From an uncultured Lachnospiraceae bacterium (GTDB lineage Bacteria > Bacillota > Clostridia > Lachnospirales > Lachnospiraceae): DNA of 36,446 bases. Below are positions 23,776 to 31,681 of this stretch, piece by piece; the stretch's first letter is position 1; every line of letters begins with the position of its first letter. A model generated the notes under the pieces. The model saw only the letters and a list, made by a program, of their open reading frames with translations. It searched no databases and was not told the DNA's origin. Made by a program: the position numbers and the translations under genes. The stretch spans positions 1 to 36,446 of the forward strand of contig UQAW01000034.1 in the NCBI GenBank assembly GCA_900539175.1, read 5' to 3'.

Positions 23776-23798
23776 CGTGTCCTTTCCGCCCGGACACG
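23776..23798 (-). promoter_or_regulatory. Hairpin covering the ribosome binding site of the sigma-like gene
   Basis: On the minus strand CGTGTCC and GGACACG form a 7-bp stem with a 9-nt loop immediately before ATG 23773. The Shine-Dalgarno GGAAAGGA (23780-23787) lies in the loop and the 3' arm. Translation should need the stem to open, so the first gene of the operon could be controlled after transcription. CTGTGG/CCACAG and GCTGTG/CACAGC pairings just upstream offer alternative folds. Confidence 0.6.
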
Positions 23799-23858
23799 GG
23801 ATGCTGTGGTCATTCACAGACAGGCTGTGATACCCACAGCAGGCGGCAAAAGACATAG

Positions 23859-23900
23859 AAAAAGGCGGACCTGAGTGCCGGAAGTACACCCAAATCCGCC
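23859..23900 (-). terminator. Terminator upstream of the phage early operon
   Basis: On the minus strand GGCGGA and TCCGCC, with GTG/CAC pairing inside, are followed by TTTTT. It would stop transcripts arriving from the Tn916-like module and so isolates or attenuates expression of the sigma-like gene 86 bp downstream. Confidence 0.8.
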
Positions 23901-24321
23901 CGGATGCCTGAAAAAAGCGCAGCAAGACCAGAGGGTACTTCACAGCGATTTTTTTTTCGATACCTTCCGACACGCTGCCGGAACATATGTAAAACCGCCT
24001 TATGAAATATCCTTTGCCTTCTCGCGAACCAGGCATTTGATATATGTATTTTTCGTTGCCCCTGCTATCTGCAGGGATGTTGGCTGTTCCCCAGCTCCAT
24101 GCGGCACAGCCGAAGCCGCATGGATACGCACCACCTCCTTTCCAAGCCGTCTTTCGACAGGCTTATTTTATGAATATGCAAGATACCCTACCGCCACAGC
24201 GAGAAATGTTATAAATCCCCGAACCCTGTCGCAGCCCCTATAGGGCAGAAACACCCGACAAAGCACCATCCTATGTGCATCTAACTTTGTCGGGCGTCTC
24301 TCTATCTTTATTCTCTTATCC
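23901..24321. other. Noncoding leader region with hairpins
   Basis: About 420 bases without a supportable gene. Structures seen are TCCATGCGGC/GCCGCATGGA (24096-24124), CCCTGC/GCAGGG (24061-24076) and CCCGACAAAG/CTTTGTCGGG (24254-24294). The last lies just after the DUF3825 stop and may be a weak minus-strand terminator, though no T-run follows. The region marks the junction between the Tn916-like genes and the phage operon. Confidence 0.55.
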
Positions 24322-25131
24322 TTACTTCACCAGTTCTGTCAGCCACGGGACCAGCGGCCTTGCGACCACCCTGGCGTTTAGGTAAGCCATCTCCAGAGTC
24401 AGGCAGGTGTGTCCCATGTAATAACCGTCCATCACTTCCAACGTCATCACGAGATCCGGCTTTTTCATGTTCGTCAGGTAAACCGGGAGAAGATACTGTA
24501 TCTTCCCTTGGTATCCCTGCGGCACTACAAGCCCCGGTTCCACCACGGCCCGCCGCCTGCCAAGCTCCACCGCTGTTTCAAACAAAAGCGGCAGGTTCTT
24601 CGCCTTGCGGATCTTCGCCGGAATCCTCTCCAGATTTTCTGTATCCCCTAAGATGTGTTCTACGTTTACCCTGATCGGCCAGTCCGGATTAAATCCTGCA
24701 CCCCGTTTCGCTGTGTAGTAGGAAGGTTTATGCGGCAGAGGCTGTATGTATCTCAGCCACGGTGACAGTTCGTCACAGAATCCCCGGAAATACCATTCCA
24801 GCATGGAATCCTTCTTGTGGTTCCGGTCGAAGAAAGCGTAAATCCCTTTATACCGGCTATTATATAGCCCGGTATGGAAACAGGCCCTCTCGTTCTCCAC
24901 ATGGAAGAACTGTGCTGCTTTTCTGGCGTCTTCTGCTGAATTGAACTCAATGCACTGTTTACGAAAAATCATATGTATATAGCGTTCCAAAATGGGCGTG
25001 TCCTGGTTCTTCGTCACATTGGTTGGTTTCTTGAACCGCCACGGCTCCGGGAGAGCTATCCTTGATAACTCGTCCAACTGTCCGTACCAGTCCGGCACAT
25101 AGGCAAAATCAAATAAATCTGTCGTCAACAT
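24322..25131 (-). CDS. DUF3825-family protein
   Basis: A 269-residue protein matching DUF3825: LFDFAYVPDWYGQLDELSRI at the start, ILERYIHMIFRKQC, FHTGLYNSRYKGIYAFFDRN, then RVNVEHILGDTENLERIP. In other contexts DUF3825 occurs with OST-HTH/LOTUS RNA-binding domains, so an RNA-related role is suspected, but no reaction is known. In ICEs and plasmids of Firmicutes it often follows small regulators, as here. ATG 25131 has GGAGGGG upstream and overlaps the HTH gene by 23 nt. Confidence 0.82.
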   Translation of the reverse strand: MLTTDLFDFAYVPDWYGQLDELSRIALPEPWRFKKPTNVTKNQDTPILERYIHMIFRKQCIEFNSAEDARKAAQFFHVENERACFHTGLYNSRYKGIYAFFDRNHKKDSMLEWYFRGFCDELSPWLRYIQPLPHKPSYYTAKRGAGFNPDWPIRVNVEHILGDTENLERIPAKIRKAKNLPLLFETAVELGRRRAVVEPGLVVPQGYQGKIQYLLPVYLTNMKKPDLVMTLEVMDGYYMGHTCLTLEMAYLNARVVARPLVPWLTELVK

Positions 25132-25357
25132 TTCTAAGTCCCCTCCATTTCGGTATGGCATCCACCAATTTCATCTGAATCCGTGTCTTTAAATCTCCAT
25201 CGACATACTGGTACTCTTTCCCCTGGGCATCCTCCGCCTTCACAGTCGCTAATGTGTTGATATAATCGTCATAGTAAATTAGAATCTGGTCGAGAGCTTC
25301 GCGCTCGCCTCTTACGGCGGCGCAGATCAGCTCATATGTAAGTTCATTTTCTTTCAT
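25109..25357 (-). CDS. Tn916 Orf8-like helix-turn-helix protein
   Basis: An 82-residue protein of the HTH_16 type found in Tn916-like elements (Orf8): LTYELICAAVRGEREALDQI, then a YYDDYIN segment and a QYVDGDLKTRIQMKLVDAIP tail. It is distantly sigma region 2-like and works with the partner sigma factor. ATG 25357 has AAAGGAA upstream and overlaps the sigma gene by 14 nt. Pairing with an Orf7-like sigma factor and a divergent Xre gene reproduces the regulatory block of Tn916. Confidence 0.82.
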   Translation of the reverse strand: MKENELTYELICAAVRGEREALDQILIYYDDYINTLATVKAEDAQGKEYQYVDGDLKTRIQMKLVDAIPKWRGLRNVDDRFI

Positions 25358-25778
25358 AATGGTTCCTTTCATAATACTTTCGTATAGCAGCAAAAGCCTT
25401 CTGCCGCCAGTTGTAGATTGTTCTTGGCGTCACAGAAAACTGTGCAGCAATCTCAATATCCGTGTACCCATACCAGAAATCCAGGATCAGTACCTCCCTC
25501 TGTGTTTCTGATAATTTCAGCATGGCATTGTAAAGCCATTCGCTGGTAATCACACAGATGTGGGATTTTCCCTGCAGAACCAGATGCTCGGACGGATAGA
25601 CATCCTCCTGCATCTGTGTTTCAAACAGATATTGCAGCTTTTCTGTCACCGCCTGTTCTCTTTCTCGTTTTCTTTTTTCTTCATCCACTGCATTCCTGCA
25701 CTCGTTCTTCATCACAGTCTTGGCAAAACTGTCAAATATGGCAATGATGCAGTCCTTGTCTTTTAAGGGAGCCGACAT
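25344..25778 (-). CDS. Tn916 Orf7-like sigma-70 family factor
   Basis: A 144-residue sigma factor consisting mainly of region 4: AMLKLSETQREVLILDFWYG, then YTDIEIAAQFSVTPRTIYNW (the recognition helix). The N-terminal half is charged and helical. ATG 25778 has GGGGGA 6 nt upstream. In Tn916 the Orf7/Orf8 pair activates excision and conjugation genes. Here the genes downstream are DUF3825 and then phage replication genes; no xis or int is present. Its leader region is preceded by 98-99-bp tandem repeats. Confidence 0.85.
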   Translation of the reverse strand: MSAPLKDKDCIIAIFDSFAKTVMKNECRNAVDEEKRKREREQAVTEKLQYLFETQMQEDVYPSEHLVLQGKSHICVITSEWLYNAMLKLSETQREVLILDFWYGYTDIEIAAQFSVTPRTIYNWRQKAFAAIRKYYERNHYERK

Positions 25779-25827
25779 GATCGTTCCCCCTTTCTTATGC
25801 AGTTTTGAGTGGTCCTTATCGCCTCCT

Positions 25828-26180
25828 TTGAACTACTAAGACGAATCTGCCCATGCAAAACCGGAAAGATTTTTCAGAATTTCTCAAAAAATTTTTCCAA
25901 GTGGCAGAACTGTCCTTTTGTCCCCTTTAACTACTAAGACAGATCTGCCCACCCCAAACCGGAAAGGTTTTTCAAAATTTTTTCAAAAAATTTTTCCGAG
26001 TGGCAGAACTGTCCTTTTGTCCCCTTTAACTACTAAGACAGATCTGCCCACCCCAAACCGGAAAGGTTTTTCAAAATTTTTTCAAAAAAATTTTTCGGGC
26101 AGCAGAAATGTTTCTTTTTTCCTTTTAAATAACTAAAACAATTCAGCTTTTCAAAATCGGAAATGAAAACGGAAATTTTT
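25828..26180. repeat. 98-99-bp tandem repeats upstream of the sigma factor gene
   Basis: The core AACTACTAAGAC-GATCTGCCC recurs at 25831, 25929 and 26028, with a degenerate fourth copy starting near 26127. Copies two and three are almost identical over 98-99 bp; the copy nearest the sigma gene and the last one have drifted. Each unit contains a purine-rich AAAGGGGA-like string on the minus strand and an A-tract/T-tract section that should bend DNA. The copy nearest the gene contributes its 5' leader (AAAGGAGG), so the array looks like repeated duplication of the leader. On the plus strand the period of 33 codons leaves a repetitive ORF that I regard as an artefact. Confidence 0.9.
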
Positions 26181-26421
26181 TAAGAAAATTTTTCACGGGC
26201 TATATTTTCAATAGAGGCACGAAACAAACACGGAGGACCTCTGCTCCAATAGGAATCGGCGAATATCGTCAGAAATCGACAAAGAAAAACGCCAGGGAGC
26301 TTCCATTGCTTCCTGACGTGATGGTTCCAGATATGGTAATAATATGCGTTATAGGTATTATTGTAGGTATTGAACACGCAATATAATGCCTGTCCATGGG
26401 TAGAAAACTCCGCATCGCAAG

Positions 26422-26487
26422 CTAAGATTTTTTTCGCTGTTCACCCGGCCGGAGCCTGTATCCTTTTACAAAAATAATGCCACCCAT
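26422..26487 (-). CDS. Small ORF / leader peptide with strong ribosome binding site
   Basis: A 21-codon ORF (MGGIIFVKGYRLRPGEQRKK, then Ser and stop) begins at ATG 26487, preceded by a near-perfect TAAGGAGG with optimal spacing. It is the only ORF with such a site in the 900-bp gap between the divergent xre gene and the sigma factor gene, and it is on the sigma strand. It may be a leader peptide or a genuine small basic protein. I do not recognise it. Confidence 0.55.
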   Translation of the reverse strand: MGGIIFVKGYRLRPGEQRKKS

Positions 26488-26641
26488 GGTTTCCTCCTTA
26501 CGGCAAACCACAGATGGCAAACACGAATAAGCCCTGCTGCGAGAAGCCGTTTTTTTTATTGGGCCTCCCAACAGGACTTTCATTTATATATGAACAGAAT
26601 ATTTTTTCTGTTTCTCATTTTCGGTATTATCATGCATACTT

Positions 26642-26683
26642 ATCGGTACGATTAGGGAATATGAAAACCCCAATCGGCACGAT
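26642..26683. promoter_or_regulatory. Two ATCG-N3-CGAT dyads, likely Xre operators
   Basis: ATCGGTACGAT (26642-26652) and ATCGGCACGAT (26673-26683) are 11-bp dyads whose centres are 31 bp apart (about three helical turns). They lie 25-66 bp upstream of the Xre start codon, where an autoregulating repressor would bind. The surrounding bases extend the symmetry, so the pair as a whole also forms an imperfect inverted repeat. Confidence 0.7.
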
Positions 26684-26707
26684 AGAATATAGGTGAGGTG
26701 AACGATT

Positions 26708-27073
26708 ATGCCGAAAGACACAGCAACACATTTAGGTAACTGCATCCGCACTGCACGGCAGGCATGCAGTCTTACCCAACAGGAACTGGCGGACCAATGC
26801 CATGTAGCCATTAAAACCATACAGAAAATCGAGAATGGTTCCATGAACCCTTCCTTTGAAATCCTCTGCCCTATTGTGAGGCGGTTAGGAATTTCAGGCG
26901 ATGTCCTGTTCCACCCGGAACTTTCCGATGAAGACTTAGATGTAAAGCATCTCATAGGGAAATTTCAGGTATGCCATCCAAAGGAACGGAAATTCATGTT
27001 AAACACCGTGGATTGTATGGCCGAGCAGTTCCTCTCTCAACATAGTGAGTCCGATACAAAAGACTCTGAGTGA
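26708..27073 (+). CDS. Xre-family transcriptional repressor
   Basis: A 121-residue regulator with an N-terminal HTH_3 domain: LGNCIRTARQACSLTQQELA, DQCHVAIKTIQKIENGSMNP, EILCPIVRRLGISGDVLF. The C-terminal 50 residues are helical and without a catalytic motif, so it is not LexA/CI-like self-cleaving. ATG 26708 has GAGGTG 9 nt upstream. It diverges from the sigma/HTH genes, in the position of Tn916 Orf9, and is the probable repressor of the mobile element through the dyads at 26642-26683. It ends in its own terminator. Confidence 0.88.
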   Translation: MPKDTATHLGNCIRTARQACSLTQQELADQCHVAIKTIQKIENGSMNPSFEILCPIVRRLGISGDVLFHPELSDEDLDVKHLIGKFQVCHPKERKFMLNTVDCMAEQFLSQHSESDTKDSE

Positions 27074-27115
27074 AACCAGTAGGACAAGAATTTCTTGTTG
27101 CTGCTGGTTTTTCTC
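27073..27115 (+). terminator. Terminator of the xre gene
   Basis: AAACCAG (27073-27079) pairs with CTGGTTT (27104-27110), with an inner ACAAGAA/TTCTTGT stem, followed by a short T-tract. It overlaps the stop codon of the repressor gene. Confidence 0.85.
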
Positions 27116-27297
27116 GTTATCTGCCATTATAAAACACCGACTTATGAACGAGTTATGGATGAGTTATGAATGGTATAATATTTTGAAAATCGTTCGACAG
27201 AATGTGACAACGAATTTTTTTTAACCACAATTGCAACTGGTGTGATAATCTAAGATTATGTTATTGGATAATTTTGAAGATTTCATAAAGATTTGCA

Positions 27298-27331
27298 CAA
27301 AAAAACGGGCAGTGTTCTTCTTACTGCCCGT
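27298..27331 (-). terminator. Terminator of the lantibiotic-immunity operon
   Basis: On the minus strand a perfect 9-bp stem ACGGGCAGT/ACTGCCCGT with a 9-nt loop is followed by seven Ts, right after the histidine kinase stop codon. Confidence 0.93.
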
Positions 27332-27338
27332 AATGCCA

Positions 27339-28703
27339 CTAACATGGGATTTTTATAATCACATTTGCCCCATGTGTTTGTTTTGAATTCTCTAATATCA
27401 AATTTCCTCCGTGCTGTTTTACAATAGATTCTGCGATATACAATCCCATACCAAAATGCATCTTTGAACCGCGACTTTGATCATCCATAAAAAATCTTTC
27501 ATGGGCATGTTTCAATGCTTCTTTAGAAAATCCATTGCCTTCATCCGCTATTGAAATTTGCGTATTACTTCCCAAATTACACACTTCTACATAAATTGTC
27601 CCTCCCTGCGGTGAATAATCCAAAGCATTATTTACGATATTCATAATCGCACGTTCCAATAACATACCGTCAATTTCTAAACTTTGAGGTACGGACAATA
27701 TATTTTCCTGCAAATGTATTCCTTTTATCTTACACAAAGATCCAATCTGTACATTTAATTTTCGTATGTACTCGCGGAAGTCCACCTTTTCTTTCCGAAA
27801 CTGGTACCCAACTGCTGCCCTGGATATGTCAATCAATATCTTTATATAGGACTGCATCTGTTCCGAACTTTCCGTAATATACCCAGCGTATAATTTCTGC
27901 TCTGCATCCAATTCCGTTTCACTTATCAAATCAATATTTCCTTGAATGACGGTCAAAGGTGTTTTCAAGTCGTGAGCGAGTGCTGCAATCTGTTCTTTTT
28001 GTAATTGTTCCGCATGCCATTGCTTCTCTAAAGATATTTTCAGATTGTCTTTCATATTAGTAAAAGAACAAAGTACGTCCTCAAATTCTTTGATTTTTGA
28101 ATGTCCCACTTCAAAATCAAGATTTTGTTCGGCAACCTGCCTTGTTGCTTCAAAAAGCGGGGAGAGCTGCATCCGCATATTTTTTGCAAACTTCGCTGTC
28201 AATATCACACATACCGCAATACAGTTGATTGCTATAAGAATATAAAGCAGAATTTCCGGTGAAGGAAAATGTTTATAAAGCCATTCATTTATAAATTGTG
28301 AGCCGATGTAATATTGCAGCACCACATATTCATTTTCGCGGGTCACAAGCAAATACTGTTTGTTGAGGTTTGTATTTATCTTCCCGGATATTGCGTATTC
28401 CATAGCTCGGTCTAAATCGTCGCTCTCTAAGGTCGTTTCTGTCACTTGATAATTCTTATCCAGCACCAAATACTTGCAGCCCATAGGAAGCTGCACATCT
28501 GTCAAATCCGGCGTTGTAGCAATAACAGGAACAATGTTTTTTGCACTGCGTTCTGAATAATCTGCATAGGTAATAAGTCCCGTACTGGTTCCTGCTAAAA
28601 TAAGACTGAATGGTATCACCACTGCACCTATTAGCCCAATCAGCAGCATACATAAGAATTTCCAAAAAGACGCTTTCAATGATGTTGTTTTCTTCATTCC
28701 CAT
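27339..28703 (-). CDS. LanK-like sensor histidine kinase
   Basis: A 454-residue membrane kinase. A first transmembrane helix (residues about 12-38) is followed by an extracellular domain of about 110 residues, a second helix (about 153-172) and a HAMP-like linker. The cytoplasmic kinase has H-box LAHDLKTPLTVIQGN with the phospho-His, N-box MNIVNNALDYSP, G1 IADEGNGF and G2 HFGMGLYIAES. It overlaps the response-regulator stop, so both are coupled. In lantibiotic immunity operons such a kinase senses the peptide and induces the transporter. ATG 28697 (ATGA overlap) is an alternative start. Confidence 0.92.
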   Translation of the reverse strand: MGMKKTTSLKASFWKFLCMLLIGLIGAVVIPFSLILAGTSTGLITYADYSERSAKNIVPVIATTPDLTDVQLPMGCKYLVLDKNYQVTETTLESDDLDRAMEYAISGKINTNLNKQYLLVTRENEYVVLQYYIGSQFINEWLYKHFPSPEILLYILIAINCIAVCVILTAKFAKNMRMQLSPLFEATRQVAEQNLDFEVGHSKIKEFEDVLCSFTNMKDNLKISLEKQWHAEQLQKEQIAALAHDLKTPLTVIQGNIDLISETELDAEQKLYAGYITESSEQMQSYIKILIDISRAAVGYQFRKEKVDFREYIRKLNVQIGSLCKIKGIHLQENILSVPQSLEIDGMLLERAIMNIVNNALDYSPQGGTIYVEVCNLGSNTQISIADEGNGFSKEALKHAHERFFMDDQSRGSKMHFGMGLYIAESIVKQHGGNLILENSKQTHGANVIIKIPC

Positions 28704-29353
28704 TTATATCCAATCCCCCAGACTGTCGCTATCGGCTGAATATCCAGTTTGTTCAATTTTGCCCGGATATTCTTGATATGAGTAGAAATTGTAGAATTAT
28801 CACTGTCGCCCTCTAAGCTGAAAACCGCTTCGTAAATCTGTTCTTTTGAAAATACCTGTCCTTTGTTCCTTGCAAGATATTCACAAATCAGATATTCGCT
28901 TTTGGTTAAGGCAACGGTCGTGTTATCTACCCGTAATTCTTTTGCAGATAAATCAATTTTTATCCGGTCAAAAGTAAGTGCGGTATGTCGTTCCCTGTGT
29001 TCACGTCGTAAGTGGGCGTTTACCCTCGCCCGCAATTCTGCAATACGGAATGGTTTTGTCAGATAGTCGTCTGCACCCAGACCAAGCCCAAATGTGATAT
29101 CATGCTCCATTGTCTTTGCTGTCAGAAAAAGAATAGGGCAGTCCACAAGGGAACGGATTTTATCACAATATGAAAAGCCATCTATATCCGGCATCATAAT
29201 ATCCAGTATAATCAAGTCGTACCTATTCAGTTTATCAAGTGGCACCTGTGCAGCAGAAGTATAAGCGGTCACGAAATGCCCGTCCTTTTGCAGCCCGTTT
29301 TTGACAAGTTCTAAAATAGCCCGTTCATCATCAATCATAAGGATCGCTGCCAT
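28694..29353 (-). CDS. LanR-like OmpR-family response regulator
   Basis: A 219-residue regulator with a receiver domain (acidic pocket MIDDERAI, phospho-Asp in IILDIMMPDIDG, Thr in FLTAKT, Lys in YLTKPFR) and an OmpR winged helix (TKSEYLICEYLARNKGQVFS, STHIKNIRAKL). ATG 29353 follows GGAG by about 8 nt. It should be phosphorylated by the kinase encoded just downstream and activate the lanFEG-lanI-RK transcript itself. Confidence 0.94.
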   Translation of the reverse strand: MAAILMIDDERAILELVKNGLQKDGHFVTAYTSAAQVPLDKLNRYDLIILDIMMPDIDGFSYCDKIRSLVDCPILFLTAKTMEHDITFGLGLGADDYLTKPFRIAELRARVNAHLRREHRERHTALTFDRIKIDLSAKELRVDNTTVALTKSEYLICEYLARNKGQVFSKEQIYEAVFSLEGDSDNSTISTHIKNIRAKLNKLDIQPIATVWGIGYKWE

Positions 29354-29414
29354 ATTGTCGTCTCCTTTCGTTGTCCTTTTTAGTATAGCACAAGCTACAA
29401 GGGCAGGAAAGCTG

Positions 29415-30230
29415 TCATTGCCGCTTTGCAATATAGTAGTTATTATTTACCTTGACTGCAACCGCTTCCGCTTTATCGGTTCCGTAAATCTCATAGACAT
29501 CTGTGTAAAACCAATACTCTCGCCCCTGTCCGGCATTTTCCCCGTACCAGTCAATATTGCTTAAATCTTCCTTTGACAAAGGCATTTTCGTTTCTGTATC
29601 GAATGTAACACTTTCCGCAAGAATATCAATGTAGCTGCCTAATTCATCATCTGATACCATATCAGACGTTACTTGATAAACCGTCTCGCCACAAAGGAGC
29701 TGTGTCGCATTTTCCGGATTGACTTCAAAGCTGTCATTTATAGATTCTTCTGTTTCCTTAAAATCAAAAACAGTATCGCTACCTTTGACATTCTCGCTGA
29801 TAACAGCTTTATGATACCCTCCGTTTACATCTACAATCAGATAATCGTCTGCGTTAGGAGCTGCATATACATTGAGAAAAGGAATAATGTAAACGGCTTC
29901 CGGTGCTTTCTCTGCCAAATCCGCTAAGGATTGAAAAGTCGCCGTTTCAACATTTTCTTGCAGCAGTATTTTTCCGCTCTCATCTATGGCGGCAAGCTGC
30001 CGGATATATCCAATCCAGTCTCCAAGCCCACCATTTGATACGGTATCTGCCAAAATCGTGTAATCGTTACCCTTATAGGAAAAACGCGTTACGTTTTCCG
30101 TATTCAGATAGCATTGTTCCTTGTCACTGGAATATTCTTCGATTCTGTCCCGTAAAGAACAGCCTGCAAGAGCCACACAAACGATAAAGGTAAACAGCAA
30201 AAATATAATTATTTTTTTGTTTTTATTCAT
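29415..30230 (-). CDS. NisI/SpaI-like lantibiotic immunity lipoprotein
   Basis: A 271-residue secreted lipoprotein: a charged start (MNKNKK), a hydrophobic stretch and the lipobox VALAGC, so lipidation at Cys24 is expected. The mature protein has two similar halves: TRFSYKGNDYTILADTVSNG and TQLLCGETVYQVTSDMVSDD begin each one, followed by a G-x-YI segment, as in the duplicated domains of NisI. It should bind the lantibiotic at the membrane surface. ATG 30230 follows GGGAGGGA and overlaps the permease stop. Placed between the LanG permease and the LanRK regulators. Confidence 0.85.
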   Translation of the reverse strand: MNKNKKIIIFLLFTFIVCVALAGCSLRDRIEEYSSDKEQCYLNTENVTRFSYKGNDYTILADTVSNGGLGDWIGYIRQLAAIDESGKILLQENVETATFQSLADLAEKAPEAVYIIPFLNVYAAPNADDYLIVDVNGGYHKAVISENVKGSDTVFDFKETEESINDSFEVNPENATQLLCGETVYQVTSDMVSDDELGSYIDILAESVTFDTETKMPLSKEDLSNIDWYGENAGQGREYWFYTDVYEIYGTDKAEAVAVKVNNNYYIAKRQ

Positions 30231-30954
30231 AATTTTTTCGTCCCTCCCAATGAGAAAACCATAATAAAGTTAATAATACACCGCCTATTGTCAATACAGC
30301 AATTCCTATCCATTCTGTCCCATGAATGGACAGCACGTTGTTCATAACATCATGCACCCAGTTCATAGACCATGCAAAGGGGATATATCGCCCTATACCT
30401 TTTAATTCGATATTACTGTATAGAATACATTGCAGGCTTTCAAATACTCCCCAAAACAATGAGATACCCAGTCCAAACCGAAAGCTAAGGAATAAATGCA
30501 GCGCATAAATAATTAAATTGCAAAAGGCCATTCCTGCGGCTGCTTTGACTAACATACTAAGTTGTATGGTATCATCTATTCTCAAAAAATGAACGCCAAG
30601 CAGAAAGACAAGGAACAGACAAAACAGCGCGGTTATTCCTGCTCCATATAAAACGGCTAATTTTATCAGTACAACTTTATACCGGTTAGGCACTCCAAGC
30701 AATATTTGAAAGTGTGAAGCCTTTTCTTCTAATAAAACATTCAAGCTCACAACAACACTTATCAGCAAAGGGAAAATGGTCGCCGTAAGCTCTAATATCA
30801 TTTTTAATTTTTTGTAATCCGCTGTGTTTCCATATAGGACATAATAAACAATAAACAGCAACGCCCCAAGAACAGGTACGCATAAATGAATTACTCCAAA
30901 GGACGTATGCTTTACTTTTATCAGTTCGGAACGAACCGTCCCCAGAACCCCCAT
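30223..30954 (-). CDS. LanG (MutG-family) lantibiotic immunity ABC permease
   Basis: A 243-residue integral membrane protein with six predicted helices, starting ELIKVKHTSFGVIHL as in MutG/EpiG permeases. It pairs with the LanE permease and the LanF ATPase to expel lantibiotics from the membrane. ATG 30954 has AGGAGG 8 nt upstream and lies 1 nt from the LanE stop. Confidence 0.88.
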   Translation of the reverse strand: MGVLGTVRSELIKVKHTSFGVIHLCVPVLGALLFIVYYVLYGNTADYKKLKMILELTATIFPLLISVVVSLNVLLEEKASHFQILLGVPNRYKVVLIKLAVLYGAGITALFCLFLVFLLGVHFLRIDDTIQLSMLVKAAAGMAFCNLIIYALHLFLSFRFGLGISLFWGVFESLQCILYSNIELKGIGRYIPFAWSMNWVHDVMNNVLSIHGTEWIGIAVLTIGGVLLTLLWFSHWEGRKNYE

Positions 30955-30955
30955 C

Positions 30956-31678
30956 TTATCTACCTCCTTTTGCAAAGTCCTTTGCGTCTACAAAAGATAA
31001 GGCAATAAATAAGAATATTGATAGTGCGACAGGGATAAAAATGGTACAAGAAAAGCCGGGATTTCCTGCAAAAGTTCCATTTAATTCAATCCCCATAAGC
31101 GGCTCCGCCAGCTTCGCCGCCCAACAATACGGCATGAGCCACCAAACGGCTGTGTTTCCTAACAGGATAGGAAGAAATATACCAAGTACAGTATTTAGCA
31201 TTATCGGTACAAATAGTCCTGTTTTACGCGCAAGGTACAGGCACAACGGGATTTGCCAGACGGACGCTATCACAATCGCTATACTGCCTGCTATACTCTG
31301 CGGAACAGAATATACCGCTGTTGCTGGGGAAATGATATTGCTGATTGAGATAAGCAATGCTAAAAATACTCTTGCCACAAGCAGCTTTTCAATCAAAATC
31401 ATTCCTTTTGCCATTTCAAATTTTGAAAGGTTCAAGGGCATAGAAAATACAGAATAATATTTCCCCGCGCTTTCTTCTTTCCGGTGTGATAAGGAACATA
31501 AGATTGCGATTGCTCCTGGAAGTAGGAACGCATACCACCAGTAAAGCGTTGTATATTGAAACCCGATAAAGCCGCCCACTATCCATGCAAAAATAGCTGT
31601 GATTAGCGGAATGATGAAAAGCAGCTTGTTTGATATTGTCCTTTTGAATTTCAAATACTCTGATTTTAAGTAATTCAT
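30956..31678 (-). CDS. LanE (MutE/EpiE-family) lantibiotic immunity ABC permease
   Basis: A 240-residue permease starting MNYLKSEYLKFKRTISNKLL, the typical cytoplasmic entry of MutE/EpiE, with six hydrophobic segments and SEYLKFKRT/SLSHRKEESAGKYYSVF coupling regions that should contact the ATPase. ATG 31678 follows GGGAGGGA and is 3 nt from the LanF stop. Confidence 0.9.
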   Translation of the reverse strand: MNYLKSEYLKFKRTISNKLLFIIPLITAIFAWIVGGFIGFQYTTLYWWYAFLLPGAIAILCSLSHRKEESAGKYYSVFSMPLNLSKFEMAKGMILIEKLLVARVFLALLISISNIISPATAVYSVPQSIAGSIAIVIASVWQIPLCLYLARKTGLFVPIMLNTVLGIFLPILLGNTAVWWLMPYCWAAKLAEPLMGIELNGTFAGNPGFSCTIFIPVALSIFLFIALSFVDAKDFAKGGR

Positions 31679-31681
31679 ACT

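Noticed and set aside
23674..24036. Minus-strand ORF of 120 codons before the sigma-like gene
   Set aside because: It crosses a clear terminator and hairpins and has no domain or ribosome binding site.
24096..24124. GC-rich hairpin as a tRNA or riboswitch
   Set aside because: No cloverleaf, no T-loop sequence and no known aptamer consensus; only an isolated stem can be supported.
25918..26136. Plus-strand ORF with 33-residue internal repeats
   Set aside because: The period is that of the 99-bp DNA repeats; there is no ribosome binding site and drifted copies break the frame.
26180..26377. Minus-strand ORF of 65 codons rich in Tyr, Asn and His
   Set aside because: Low-complexity start, no ribosome binding site, A+T-rich noncoding context.
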